NCBI RefSeq assembly: GCF_023101085.1
Contig: NZ_CP064703.1
Location: forward strand, 2,232,001-2,296,000
Length of the DNA: 64,000 bases
Source of the DNA: Bradyrhizobium sp. 170
GTDB taxonomy: Bacteria > Pseudomonadota > Alphaproteobacteria > Rhizobiales > Xanthobacteraceae
Direction of reading: 5' to 3'
Position numbers and translations under genes: made by a program. Below, in pieces: positions 54,857 to 62,830 of the stretch (position 1 is the first letter of the stretch; every line of letters begins with the position of its first letter). The notes below the pieces were generated by a model that was not told the origin of the DNA, ran no database searches, and was given only the letters and a program-made list of their open reading frames with translations.

Positions 54857-55384
54857 ATGAAAGTAATAGGCCTCGCGGGATGGAGCGGCGCCGGCAAGAC
54901 TACCTTGCTGACGCGCGTGATTCCGCATTTCCTGAAAGACGGCCTGCGCGTTTCCGTCATCAAGCACGCCCATCACGCCTTCGATGTCGATGTGCCCGGC
55001 AAGGACTCCTGGAAGCATCGTGAGGCCGGCGCGGCCGAAGTGCTGGTGTCCTCCAGCCAGCGCTGGGCCCTGATGCACGAGCTGCGCGGGGCCGCCGAGC
55101 CGCGGCTGCCGGAACTGCTGGCAAAGCTGTCGACGGTCGATCTCGTCGTGGTCGAGGGTTTCAAGCGCGAGCCGCACCGCAAGATCGAGGTTTATCGCGC
55201 CGCGAATGGAAAGCCGCTGCTGTTCCCCGACGATCCCGGGATCGTCGGGCTAGCGACCGATACCCCGGTTGAAACCACGCTGCCGACCGCCCATCTCGAT
55301 GATATCGAGGCGGTGGCGGCGATGATGCTCAAATCGGCGATATCGCTCGAGGACGTGCTGGCGAAATGCGAAGCTGAGGGCTGA
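54857..55384 (+). CDS. mobB: MobB, molybdopterin-guanine dinucleotide adaptor GTPase
   Basis: The 175-residue P-loop protein has Walker A AGWSGAGKTTLL at the N-terminus, then RVSVIKHAHHAFDVDVPGKD, SWKHREAGAAEVLV and VDLVVVEGFKREPHRKIEVY, all of the MobB family. It assists MobA in cofactor maturation. It starts the plus-strand operon mobB, moeA, tusA-like, with moeA seven bases later. Confidence 0.93.
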   Translation: MKVIGLAGWSGAGKTTLLTRVIPHFLKDGLRVSVIKHAHHAFDVDVPGKDSWKHREAGAAEVLVSSSQRWALMHELRGAAEPRLPELLAKLSTVDLVVVEGFKREPHRKIEVYRAANGKPLLFPDDPGIVGLATDTPVETTLPTAHLDDIEAVAAMMLKSAISLEDVLAKCEAEG

Positions 55385-55391
55385 TCAGGCC

Positions 55392-56648
55392 ATGGCGCAA
55401 TTGTCCGACGATTGCTTTGCCTTCGGCGGGCCGATGATGTCGGTCGATGAGGCCGTGGGTCTCATTGCGACGCGCGTGACGCCGGTCGTCGATGTCGAGA
55501 CAGTCACGCTCGCCCGCGCCGACGGCCGCATTCTCGCGCACGACATTTTGGCGCCGCTGCCTCTGCCGCCCTTCACCAATTCGGCCGTCGACGGTTATGC
55601 GGTCTCCAGCCGCGACCTGCCGCAAAAGGAAGAACAGGCATTTCCGGTGATCGGCCGCGTTCAGGCGGGTAGCTCCGCGCCTGCGCCGCTCAAGCCGGGG
55701 CAGGCGGTGCGCATCTTTACCGGCGCGCCGATGCCCGAAGGCGCCGATACCGTGTTCATGCAGGAAGACGTGCGGGTCGAAGGCGACAAGGTCGTGCTTC
55801 CCGCGGGCCTCAAGCCTGGCGCCAATGTACGGCCCGCGGGCGAAGACATCCCCTTAGGCTTCGCGGCGCTGCAGGCCAGCCAGCGGCTGCGGCCGCAGGA
55901 CGTTGCGCTCGCGGCAGCCTTCGGCCTGACCCAACTTGATGTCGTCAGGCGCATTCGCGTCGCGGTGTTCTCCACCGGCAACGAACTGGCGTCGCCGGGT
56001 GACGCACGCGCCGCAGCGCAATTGTTCGATTCCAACCGCTTCATGCTGATGGCGATGCTGTCGCGGCTTGGCTGCGAGATCAGCGATCTCGGCATCCTCA
56101 GGGACGACCGCGTAGCGCTCGCGCGCGCCCTGCAGGAGGTGGCCGGTAGCCATGACCTGATCCTCACCACCGGCGGCGTTTCGACCGGCGAGGAGGACCA
56201 CGTCAAGGCGAGCGTCGAAAGCGTCGGCAGGCTGGTGCTGTGGCGGATGGCGATCAAGCCGGGACGTCCCGTCGCGATGGGGATCATCGGCGGCACGCCT
56301 TTCATCGGATTGCCCGGCAATCCGGTGGCGAGTTTTGTCACCTTCGTTCACGTGGTGCGCCCCACGATTTTGGCGCTATTAGGTGCGCGGCCGGAGCCGC
56401 TGATGCCGATGCCGGTTCGCGCCGCCTTCAGCTACAAGAAGAAGATTGCCCGCCGCGAATATGTCCGCGTCAGCTTGCGCAAAGCGGCCGACGGCGCGCT
56501 GGAAGCGGTGAAGTTTCCACGCGAAGGTGCGGGTCTCTTGTCTTCGCTGGCGGACACCGACGGCCTCGTCGAGCTTGGTGAAGAAATCACACAGGTGACG
56601 CCCGGCCAGACGGTCGGGTTCCTGTCCTACGCAAGCCTCATCAACTGA
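55392..56648 (+). CDS. moeA: MoeA, molybdopterin molybdenumtransferase
   Basis: The 418-residue protein has a full MoeA: PFTNSAVDGYAVSSRDLPQK, FTGAPMPEGADTVFMQEDV, NVRPAGEDIPLG, VFSTGNELASPGDAR, DLILTTGGVSTGEEDHVKAS and GLPGNPVASFVTFVHV. It inserts molybdate into adenylylated molybdopterin. This is the canonical copy of three MoeA-type genes in the window. Its stop overlaps an ATG (TGATG at 56646-56650) of the following TusA-like frame. Confidence 0.93.
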   Translation: MAQLSDDCFAFGGPMMSVDEAVGLIATRVTPVVDVETVTLARADGRILAHDILAPLPLPPFTNSAVDGYAVSSRDLPQKEEQAFPVIGRVQAGSSAPAPLKPGQAVRIFTGAPMPEGADTVFMQEDVRVEGDKVVLPAGLKPGANVRPAGEDIPLGFAALQASQRLRPQDVALAAAFGLTQLDVVRRIRVAVFSTGNELASPGDARAAAQLFDSNRFMLMAMLSRLGCEISDLGILRDDRVALARALQEVAGSHDLILTTGGVSTGEEDHVKASVESVGRLVLWRMAIKPGRPVAMGIIGGTPFIGLPGNPVASFVTFVHVVRPTILALLGARPEPLMPMPVRAAFSYKKKIARREYVRVSLRKAADGALEAVKFPREGAGLLSSLADTDGLVELGEEITQVTPGQTVGFLSYASLIN

Positions 56649-56689
56649 TGTCCGTTGACGATGCAGGCCCCCTTCGCCATGGTCGGAAC

Positions 56690-56941
56690 ATGACGACGAC
56701 AAAACTCGATCTTGCCGGGCTGAAATGTCCCTTGCCGGCACTGAAGACGCGCAAGGCGCTGAAGACGCTGCCGCCCGGCGACAGGCTGGAAGTGCTCTGC
56801 ACGGATCCGCTGTCGGTGATCGATATCCCGAACCTTATTCGCGAGACCGGCGACAAGGTCGAGATTACCGAGCGCAGCCAAGGCCGCATCATATTTTTGA
56901 TAGAAAAATCAAATGGTTCCGCGGAACAGACAAGTGCTTGA
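56690..56941 (+). CDS. TusA-like sulfurtransferase
   Basis: The 83-residue protein has the TusA signature LDLAGLKCPLPALKTRKALK with the persulfide-carrying Cys, then LEVLCTDPLSVIDIPNLIRE. TusA-like proteins relay sulfur, for example to molybdopterin or FdhD. ATG 56690 is used as the domain begins there; ATG 56648, overlapping the moeA stop, would add 14 residues. In context it may feed the fdhD-linked maturation pathway, which is inferred. Confidence 0.85.
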   Translation: MTTTKLDLAGLKCPLPALKTRKALKTLPPGDRLEVLCTDPLSVIDIPNLIRETGDKVEITERSQGRIIFLIEKSNGSAEQTSA

Positions 56942-57028
56942 GCGGTCCGGGCGCGGGCAAAATCCTCGCTCGTCGATTAGACAACCGAGCGATTGCCGGG
57001 TGCGACATTCGGTCCTACAAATCCCGGC

Positions 57029-58462
57029 ATGAACTTCCCGACATCGAAGGCGAGCGCAGCGGCATCCCCCGCCACGGTCAATGAGCCGGCGGCAAAACTT
57101 GGCAAATCGGCCGGCGGCCCCGAGTTCGGCGCGCTCGCGCAGGCCTCGATCCTGATCGTCGATGACGAGCCCGGGATGCGCAATTTTCTCGTGCGCACGC
57201 TGGGGCCGCGCTGCAAGCATGTGGCGGAGGCGGCCGACACGGACGAGGCCTCGCGCCTGCTCGACAAGAGCCGGTTCGACGTCGTCATCCTCGACAACAT
57301 CATGCCGGGCAAGAATGGCGTCGACTGGCTGGCGGAGCAGCGGGCCGTCGGTTTCTTCGCCGACGCCATCCTCATCACGGCCTATGCCGATCTCGACACC
57401 GCAATTCAGGCGCTGCGCGCCGGCGCGGCAGATTTCGTGCTGAAACCGTTCCGCTCGAACCAGATATTGAATGCAGTGGCGCGCTGTCTCGACCGGGTCC
57501 GGTTGCAGCGCGAGAATTATGTGCTGCGCTATGCGCTGCGCGCTTCCTCCGATCGCACGTTCCTGCGCGACAATCTGATCGGGGCGTCGCCGGCGACCCG
57601 CAGCGTGCGGGAAACCATTGCCCGCGTCGCCCGCCTACCGACGTCGATCCTGCTGACCGGCGAATCCGGCACCGGCAAGGAAGTCGCGGCGCGCTCGATT
57701 CATTCGCTGTCCGACCGCGCCGACAAGCCTTTCGTGCCGGTCAACTGCGCAGCCATTCCGCCCGAGATGATCGAGGCCGAACTGTTCGGCCACATCAAGG
57801 GAGCCTTCACCGGCGCAGACAGCGGACGCGAGGGCCTGTTCCTCTATGCGCATGGCGGCACGCTGTTCCTGGATGAAATCGGCGAACTGCCGCTGCCGAT
57901 GCAGAGCAAGCTGCTCCGCGTTCTGGAGGATCGCCGCGTCCGTCCCGTCGGCTCCGAGCGTGAAGTGCCGGTCGACCTTCGCCTCATCTTTGCGACCAAT
58001 GCCGATCTGCAGAAGGGCGTGGAGAAGGGACGCTTTCGGGCCGACCTCTACTACCGCCTGAACGTCATGCAGATTCATCTGCCGCTGCTGAAGGATCGCG
58101 GCGAAGACGTACAGGAACTCGCGACGATCTTCATGAACAAGCTCTCGACGCAGCTCGGCATGCCGCCGGTTGCGATCGACAGCGCGGTCCGCGCCGCCTT
58201 GGCGAGTTACGACTGGCCGGGCAATGTGCGGGAGCTACGCAATCTGATCGAACGCACGCTGATCCTCGGCGCGTTCCCGGACGATTTCGCCGGGCCGCGA
58301 AGCGATGGCCAGCCGGCCGCCGCTGACAGCCTGGCCGATCTGGAGCGCCGGCACATTCTTTCTGTCCTGAAAGAGACCGGCGGCAACCGTGAGGAAGCAG
58401 CGCGCAGACTTGGGGTCTCGCGCAAGACCATCGATCGCAAATGCGCGCAATGGAACGTATGA
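57029..58462 (+). CDS. NtrC-family sigma-54-dependent response regulator
   Basis: The 477-residue protein has a receiver domain with acidic pair DD (45-46) and phospho-acceptor D89 in VVILDNIMPG, a sigma-54 interaction AAA+ domain with Walker A TGESGTGKEVAARS, GAFTGAD near residue 257 and the arginine-finger region FRADLYYRLNV, and a Fis-type HTH at the end (NREEAARRLGVSRKTIDRKC). It should bind the palindromes at 60482-60518 and activate the sigma-54 promoter at 60571. Start ATG 57029 is chosen over 56993. The first 35 residues are low-complexity. Confidence 0.93.
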   Translation: MNFPTSKASAAASPATVNEPAAKLGKSAGGPEFGALAQASILIVDDEPGMRNFLVRTLGPRCKHVAEAADTDEASRLLDKSRFDVVILDNIMPGKNGVDWLAEQRAVGFFADAILITAYADLDTAIQALRAGAADFVLKPFRSNQILNAVARCLDRVRLQRENYVLRYALRASSDRTFLRDNLIGASPATRSVRETIARVARLPTSILLTGESGTGKEVAARSIHSLSDRADKPFVPVNCAAIPPEMIEAELFGHIKGAFTGADSGREGLFLYAHGGTLFLDEIGELPLPMQSKLLRVLEDRRVRPVGSEREVPVDLRLIFATNADLQKGVEKGRFRADLYYRLNVMQIHLPLLKDRGEDVQELATIFMNKLSTQLGMPPVAIDSAVRAALASYDWPGNVRELRNLIERTLILGAFPDDFAGPRSDGQPAAADSLADLERRHILSVLKETGGNREEAARRLGVSRKTIDRKCAQWNV

Positions 58463-58475
58463 GCGGGCAAGCAGC

Positions 58476-60479
58476 ATGAACGAGCCGGCGCGCGGGCGCT
58501 CCGTTCGTTTCCGGCTGCTGGCGATCGCGCTGCTGCCCATGCTGGTCATCCTGCCGCTGCTGCTCGGAGTTGCCATCTATCGCTGGAATGCGAGGTTCGA
58601 CGCCACGCTGATTTCGAAGGTGAATGGCGACCTTACCATCGCGCATCAATATCTGGCCCGCATTCTGGAAAAAACCGGCGTTCAGATCCGCGCGCTCGGC
58701 CTCTCCGCACGCTTCCGCGATGTGGAAGAGCACGATCCGCTGTCCGCCGTGGGCAACCTGCTTGAAGCTTCCCGCAAGGAGATCGGTCTCGACTTTCTCT
58801 ACCTGATGGACTCCAGCGGAAAGATCCTCGCCTCGTCACCCCCGTTTCCGGGACGGCCAAAGGGCGACTGGCCGATCATCACTTCGGCGTTGTCGGGGGA
58901 AGCGCCGTCAGCCGGCATCGATATCTTCAGCAATGACGAGCTTGCGGCGATTTCGCCTGATCTTGCCGAGCGTGCGCGTCTCGACCTGGTGCCGACGCCG
59001 AACGCGGTGCCGACCGATCGCAGCACGGAAACGCACGGCATGGTCGTGCATGCGGCGAGCCGGGCGACGACCCCCGCAGGAGCGCCGGCTGCGTTGGTCG
59101 GGGGCATTCTGCTCAATCAGAATCTGGAGTTCATCGATACGATCAACGACCTCGTCTATCAGTCGGCGAGCCTTCCCGAGGGCAGCCAGGGAACCGCGAC
59201 GCTGTTTCTGGACGACGTGCGGATTTCGACCAACGTCCGCCTGTTCGAGGGACGGCGCGCGCTGGGGACGCGGGTATCGGCAGCGGTCCGCTCTGCAGTG
59301 ATGGGTGAGGGGCGCACCTGGCTGGACAGCGCGTTCGTCGTCAACGACTGGTACATTTCGGCTTACGAGCCGCTCGTCGACAGCTATGGCAAGCGCGTCG
59401 GCATGCTCTATGTCGGGTTTCTGCAGAAACCGTTCAACGACGCGAAGTTTGAGACGCTCCTGATCATCGCGCTCGCATTCATCGTGATCACGGCAGCAAC
59501 CGTGCCGATCTTCCTGCGCTGGGCGCAGTCGATATTCATGCCGCTCGAACGCGTCACGACGACGATCGGCGAAGTGGAAAGCGGCAACCTGTCCGCCCGC
59601 ACAAAATTGCCGGCATCTAGCGACGAGATCGGCCGCGTGGCGTTTCATCTCGATACCCTGCTCGACCAGATCCAGGAGCGCGACCGGCAATTGCGCGAGT
59701 GGAACGAGGAATTGAACACGCGGGTGCGCGATCGAACCAGGGATCTCGAACACGCCAATCTAAAGCTGGAGGCGACCACCAAGCAGCTCATCATGTCCGA
59801 GAAGCTCGCCGCGATCGGTGAGATCACCGCCGGCGTGGCGCATGAGATCAACAATCCGATCGCGGTGATGCAGGGCAACCTGGACGTCATCCGCAGCGTG
59901 ATCGGCGACGAGGCCGACAAGGCGAAGGTCGAATTCCGTCTACTGGACGAGCAGATTCACCGCATCAGCCAGATCGTCATGAAACTTCTCCAGTTTGCGC
60001 GACCGGAGGAATATGCTGGCTATATCGAGCGCCATGCGCCGGGGAACGTCGTTCAGGATTGTTTGCCGCTGGTCCAGCATCTCCTGAACAAGACTGAAAT
60101 CAGGGTTGTGAGAGAAGATCGGGCGAACCGCCTGGTCCTGATGAATCGCACCGAGCTTCAGCAGGTGGTGATCAATCTGATCGTCAACGCCATTCATGCC
60201 ATGCCCGACGGCGGCACGTTGACACTCCGTTCCTTCGACGCCGATCGCGACGGCAACGCGGGCATTTCAATCGAAGTGGCCGACACCGGCATCGGCATGA
60301 GCGCGGATATCATGGACAAGGTGTTCGATCCCTTCTTCACGTCGAAACGCCGGGAAGGCACCGGCCTTGGTCTGTCCATCAGTCAGACGCTGGTGAAGCG
60401 CCAACGCGGCCAGATCACTGTCGAAAGCCAGATCGGCTCGGGAAGCACATTCCGCATATGGCTGCCGGAAGCGAGCTGA
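58476..60479 (+). CDS. Sensor histidine kinase of the oxalate/formate region
   Basis: The 667-residue membrane kinase has an N-terminal helix (LLAIALLPMLVILPLLLGV), a large periplasmic sensor region of about 300 residues of the double-Cache kind (YLMDSSGKILASSPPFPGRP), a second helix (TLLIIALAFIVITAATVPIF), HAMP, a coiled coil, H456 in AGVAHEINNPIAVMQ and the ATPase with NLIVNAIHAMPDGGTL, DTGIGM and REGTGLGLSISQTL. It begins 13 bases after the response regulator, so they form one unit. The signal is probably an extracellular organic acid, by context oxalate or formate. Confidence 0.93.
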   Translation: MNEPARGRSVRFRLLAIALLPMLVILPLLLGVAIYRWNARFDATLISKVNGDLTIAHQYLARILEKTGVQIRALGLSARFRDVEEHDPLSAVGNLLEASRKEIGLDFLYLMDSSGKILASSPPFPGRPKGDWPIITSALSGEAPSAGIDIFSNDELAAISPDLAERARLDLVPTPNAVPTDRSTETHGMVVHAASRATTPAGAPAALVGGILLNQNLEFIDTINDLVYQSASLPEGSQGTATLFLDDVRISTNVRLFEGRRALGTRVSAAVRSAVMGEGRTWLDSAFVVNDWYISAYEPLVDSYGKRVGMLYVGFLQKPFNDAKFETLLIIALAFIVITAATVPIFLRWAQSIFMPLERVTTTIGEVESGNLSARTKLPASSDEIGRVAFHLDTLLDQIQERDRQLREWNEELNTRVRDRTRDLEHANLKLEATTKQLIMSEKLAAIGEITAGVAHEINNPIAVMQGNLDVIRSVIGDEADKAKVEFRLLDEQIHRISQIVMKLLQFARPEEYAGYIERHAPGNVVQDCLPLVQHLLNKTEIRVVREDRANRLVLMNRTELQQVVINLIVNAIHAMPDGGTLTLRSFDADRDGNAGISIEVADTGIGMSADIMDKVFDPFFTSKRREGTGLGLSISQTLVKRQRGQITVESQIGSGSTFRIWLPEAS

Positions 60480-60481
60480 TC

Positions 60482-60518
60482 GGACATTTTGTCCATGGCC
60501 CGTCCGGACATTTTGTCC
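60482..60518. promoter_or_regulatory. Two GGACATTTTGTCC palindromes (enhancer sites)
   Basis: GGACATTTTGTCC is present at 60482-60494 and 60506-60518, embedded in identical CGGACATTTTGTCCATGGC copies 24 bp apart. They lie 53-90 bases upstream of a sigma-54 promoter and directly after the kinase gene. This is the usual place and form for an NtrC-type activator enhancer. Confidence 0.75.
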
Positions 60519-60570
60519 ATGGCTGTGGGAATTCCTCCACTAAGTGATTGATTTTCTGTATCGCGCCATT

Positions 60571-60586
60571 TGGCACGCGGATTGCT
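60571..60586 (+). promoter_or_regulatory. Sigma-54 (RpoN) promoter
   Basis: TGGCACGCGGATTGCT matches the sigma-54 consensus TGGCACG-N4-TTGCT; GG at 60572-60573 and GC at 60584-60585 are 12 bp apart, as required. Transcription should start near 60597 and leave a leader of about 260 nt before the OFA gene. Bases 60587-60857 hold no supported gene. Confidence 0.85.
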
Positions 60587-60857
60587 GTTCCTCCTACCTA
60601 AGAGTTGGAGTGGGGAGGGGGCGCGATGGCCGGATGTTCGGTCGCAAGGCGGACGACCGCGCGAGCGAGGTCGTTCGCTGCTTGCTGTTTTGCTGACGCG
60701 CTTGCGCCGCACTCCAAACGATTTTGCCTCGAGATCCGGTCAGTCGCATGTGCACCACAGGTCCTGCGCATGTGGTCGACGCTTCGCGGCCCCTCATCCA
60801 ACCTTCCAACTTTCCAACTGACGTGCCGGTAAGGCCACGAACCCGGAGGTTTTTTCT

Positions 60858-62510
60858 ATGACAACAGCCGATGCCACACTTGCACCATCCGGTGCGCTCG
60901 GGCTTCTCGACAAGGAACGAACGATCGCAACCGCCGGCTTCAATCGCTGGCTGGTGCCGCCGGCGGCGCTTTGCATTCATCTGTGCATCGGCATGGCCTA
61001 TGGCTTCAGCGTGTTCTGGTTGCCGCTGTCGCGCGCGCTCGGGCTGAGCGCGCCGAAGGCATGCCCCGACATGTCGCTGGTGCAGGAGCTCTTCACCACC
61101 ACCTGCGACTGGAAGGTCGCCAGCATGGGCTGGATGTACACCTTGTTCTTCGTGCTGCTCGGCATTGCCGCCGCGGTGTGGGGCGGTTGGCTCGAGCGCG
61201 TCGGCCCCCGCAAGGCGGGCTTCGTCTCGGCGCTGTGCTGGTGCGGCGGTCTCTTCCTCGGCGCGATCGGCGTCTACACCCATCAGCTCTGGTTGCTGTG
61301 GCTCGGCTCCGGCGTGATCGGTGGCATCGGTCTTGGTCTCGGTTACATCTCGCCGGTGTCGACGCTGGTGAAATGGTTCCCTGACCGCCGCGGCATGGCG
61401 ACCGGCATGGCCATCATGGGCTTCGGCGGTGGCGCCATGATCGGCGCCCCGCTGGCGAACCTGCTGATGAACTATTTCAAGTCGCCGAGCTCCGTCGGTG
61501 TCTGGGAAACCTTTGTCGCGATGGGCGTCATCTACTTCGTGTTCATGATGATCGGCGCCTTCCGTTACCGGATTCCGCCGGCCGGCTGGCGGCCCGAGGG
61601 CTGGACGCCTCCGGCAAAAGCCAATGCGATGATCTCGCAGAACCACGTTCATCTGAAAGACGCGCACAAGACGCCACAGTTCTGGCTGATCTGGTGGGTG
61701 CTCTGCCTCAACGTGTCGGCGGGCATCGGCGTGATCGGCATGGCTTCGCCGATGTTGCAGGAAATCTTCGCCGGCAAGCTGATCGGATTGCCTGACATCG
61801 GCTTCAACCAGCTCGACGCGACGCAAAAGGCCGCGATCGCCGGCATCGCAGCCGGTTTCGCCGGCCTGCTCTCGCTGTTCAACATCGGCGGCCGCTTCTT
61901 CTGGGCGTCGCTGTCGGACAAGATCGGCCGCAAGAACACCTACTACACGTTCTTCATCCTGGGCATCGCGCTCTATGCGCTGGCGCCGACCTTCGCCGCG
62001 ATGGGCTCGAAGCTTTTGTTCGTGCTCGGCTTCGGCATCATCCTGTCGATGTATGGCGGCGGCTTCGCGACCGTGCCAGCCTATCTCGCCGACATGTTCG
62101 GCACCCAGTTCGTCGGCGCCATCCACGGCCGGCTGCTGACGGCCTGGTCGACGGCGGGCATCATCGGTCCCGTGGTTGTGAACTACATCCGCGAATTCCA
62201 GCTTGCGGCCGGCGTTCCGCGCGACCAACTTTACAACACCACGATGTACATCCTGTGTGCCATGTTGATCGCGGGCCTGATCTGCAACTATCTGATCAAG
62301 CCGGTCGATAAAAAATGGCACATGAGCGACGCCGAGGTCGCCAAGTTGCAGGCGGCGACGGCGAACGCCGGGGCATCGGGTCCGTCGGGCTCCTACGGCA
62401 TCGGGTTCGGCGGGCTCGACGCCAAGGCCGCGCTGTTCTGGGCCTTCGTCGGCATTCCCCTGGCCTGGGGCGTGTGGAAGACGCTGGAAAGCGCCGTCAA
62501 GATACTCTGA
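60858..62510 (+). CDS. OFA-family oxalate/formate transporter (MFS)
   Basis: The 550-residue membrane protein has 12 MFS-type helices. The N-terminal half shows FNRWLVPPAALCIHLCIGMA and YGFSVFWLPL, then TLVKWFPDRRGMATGMAIMG, typical of OFA transporters such as OxlT. The loop between helices is longer than in OxlT and contains RYRIPPAGWRPEGWTPPAK. It exchanges or imports oxalate and exports formate. It is preceded by a sigma-54 promoter and followed by a terminator and the formate dehydrogenase gene, so the formate produced can be oxidised. Confidence 0.9.
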   Translation: MTTADATLAPSGALGLLDKERTIATAGFNRWLVPPAALCIHLCIGMAYGFSVFWLPLSRALGLSAPKACPDMSLVQELFTTTCDWKVASMGWMYTLFFVLLGIAAAVWGGWLERVGPRKAGFVSALCWCGGLFLGAIGVYTHQLWLLWLGSGVIGGIGLGLGYISPVSTLVKWFPDRRGMATGMAIMGFGGGAMIGAPLANLLMNYFKSPSSVGVWETFVAMGVIYFVFMMIGAFRYRIPPAGWRPEGWTPPAKANAMISQNHVHLKDAHKTPQFWLIWWVLCLNVSAGIGVIGMASPMLQEIFAGKLIGLPDIGFNQLDATQKAAIAGIAAGFAGLLSLFNIGGRFFWASLSDKIGRKNTYYTFFILGIALYALAPTFAAMGSKLLFVLGFGIILSMYGGGFATVPAYLADMFGTQFVGAIHGRLLTAWSTAGIIGPVVVNYIREFQLAAGVPRDQLYNTTMYILCAMLIAGLICNYLIKPVDKKWHMSDAEVAKLQAATANAGASGPSGSYGIGFGGLDAKAALFWAFVGIPLAWGVWKTLESAVKIL

Positions 62511-62517
62511 GCGCAAT

Positions 62518-62556
62518 GACGCCGCGGGACCGCCAGCCAGCGTCTCCCGCGGCGTC
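62518..62556 (+). terminator. Transcription terminator after the OFA gene
   Basis: Arms GACGCCGCGGGA (62518-62529) and TCCCGCGGCGTC (62545-62556) are perfectly complementary, with a 15-base loop, eight bases after the stop codon. The stem is strongly G+C-rich and followed by TTCC. Confidence 0.8.
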
Positions 62557-62830
62557 TTCCGACCTCGGTTCCGACCGGCCGATCGATAGGTGTTCGCAAT
62601 CGCAGCATACGATGGCTTTATTGATCTTGCGGTCATTTCGAGTACTCATCCTTCCAGCAGCCAAGGTGGCACCGGCGAGGAACGCTGAGGGCTCGAACGC
62701 CAAGCCGCGCCACCGGCAGCAACTTAAACGCTTATCAAGACGCCACAATTCGCTTGGCATCTGGCATGCCACGAACTAAGCTTGCGCTAGACGACTTGCG
62801 CTAGACGATAAGCAGGGATGAGATTTTTCA
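62557..62830. other. Promoter region of the formate dehydrogenase gene
   Basis: No supported gene. A 14-bp tandem repeat, CTTGCGCTAGACGA at 62781-62794 and 62795-62808, lies 22 bases upstream of the next start and may bind a regulator. AGCAGGGATGAG upstream of the ATG gives a weak ribosome binding site. Confidence 0.4.

Noticed and set aside
60594..62636. 680-residue minus-strand open frame opposite the OFA gene
   Set aside because: It is antisense to a clear MFS transporter and its promoter leader; the composition is His/Arg/Asp-rich, as expected of a G+C-rich shadow frame.
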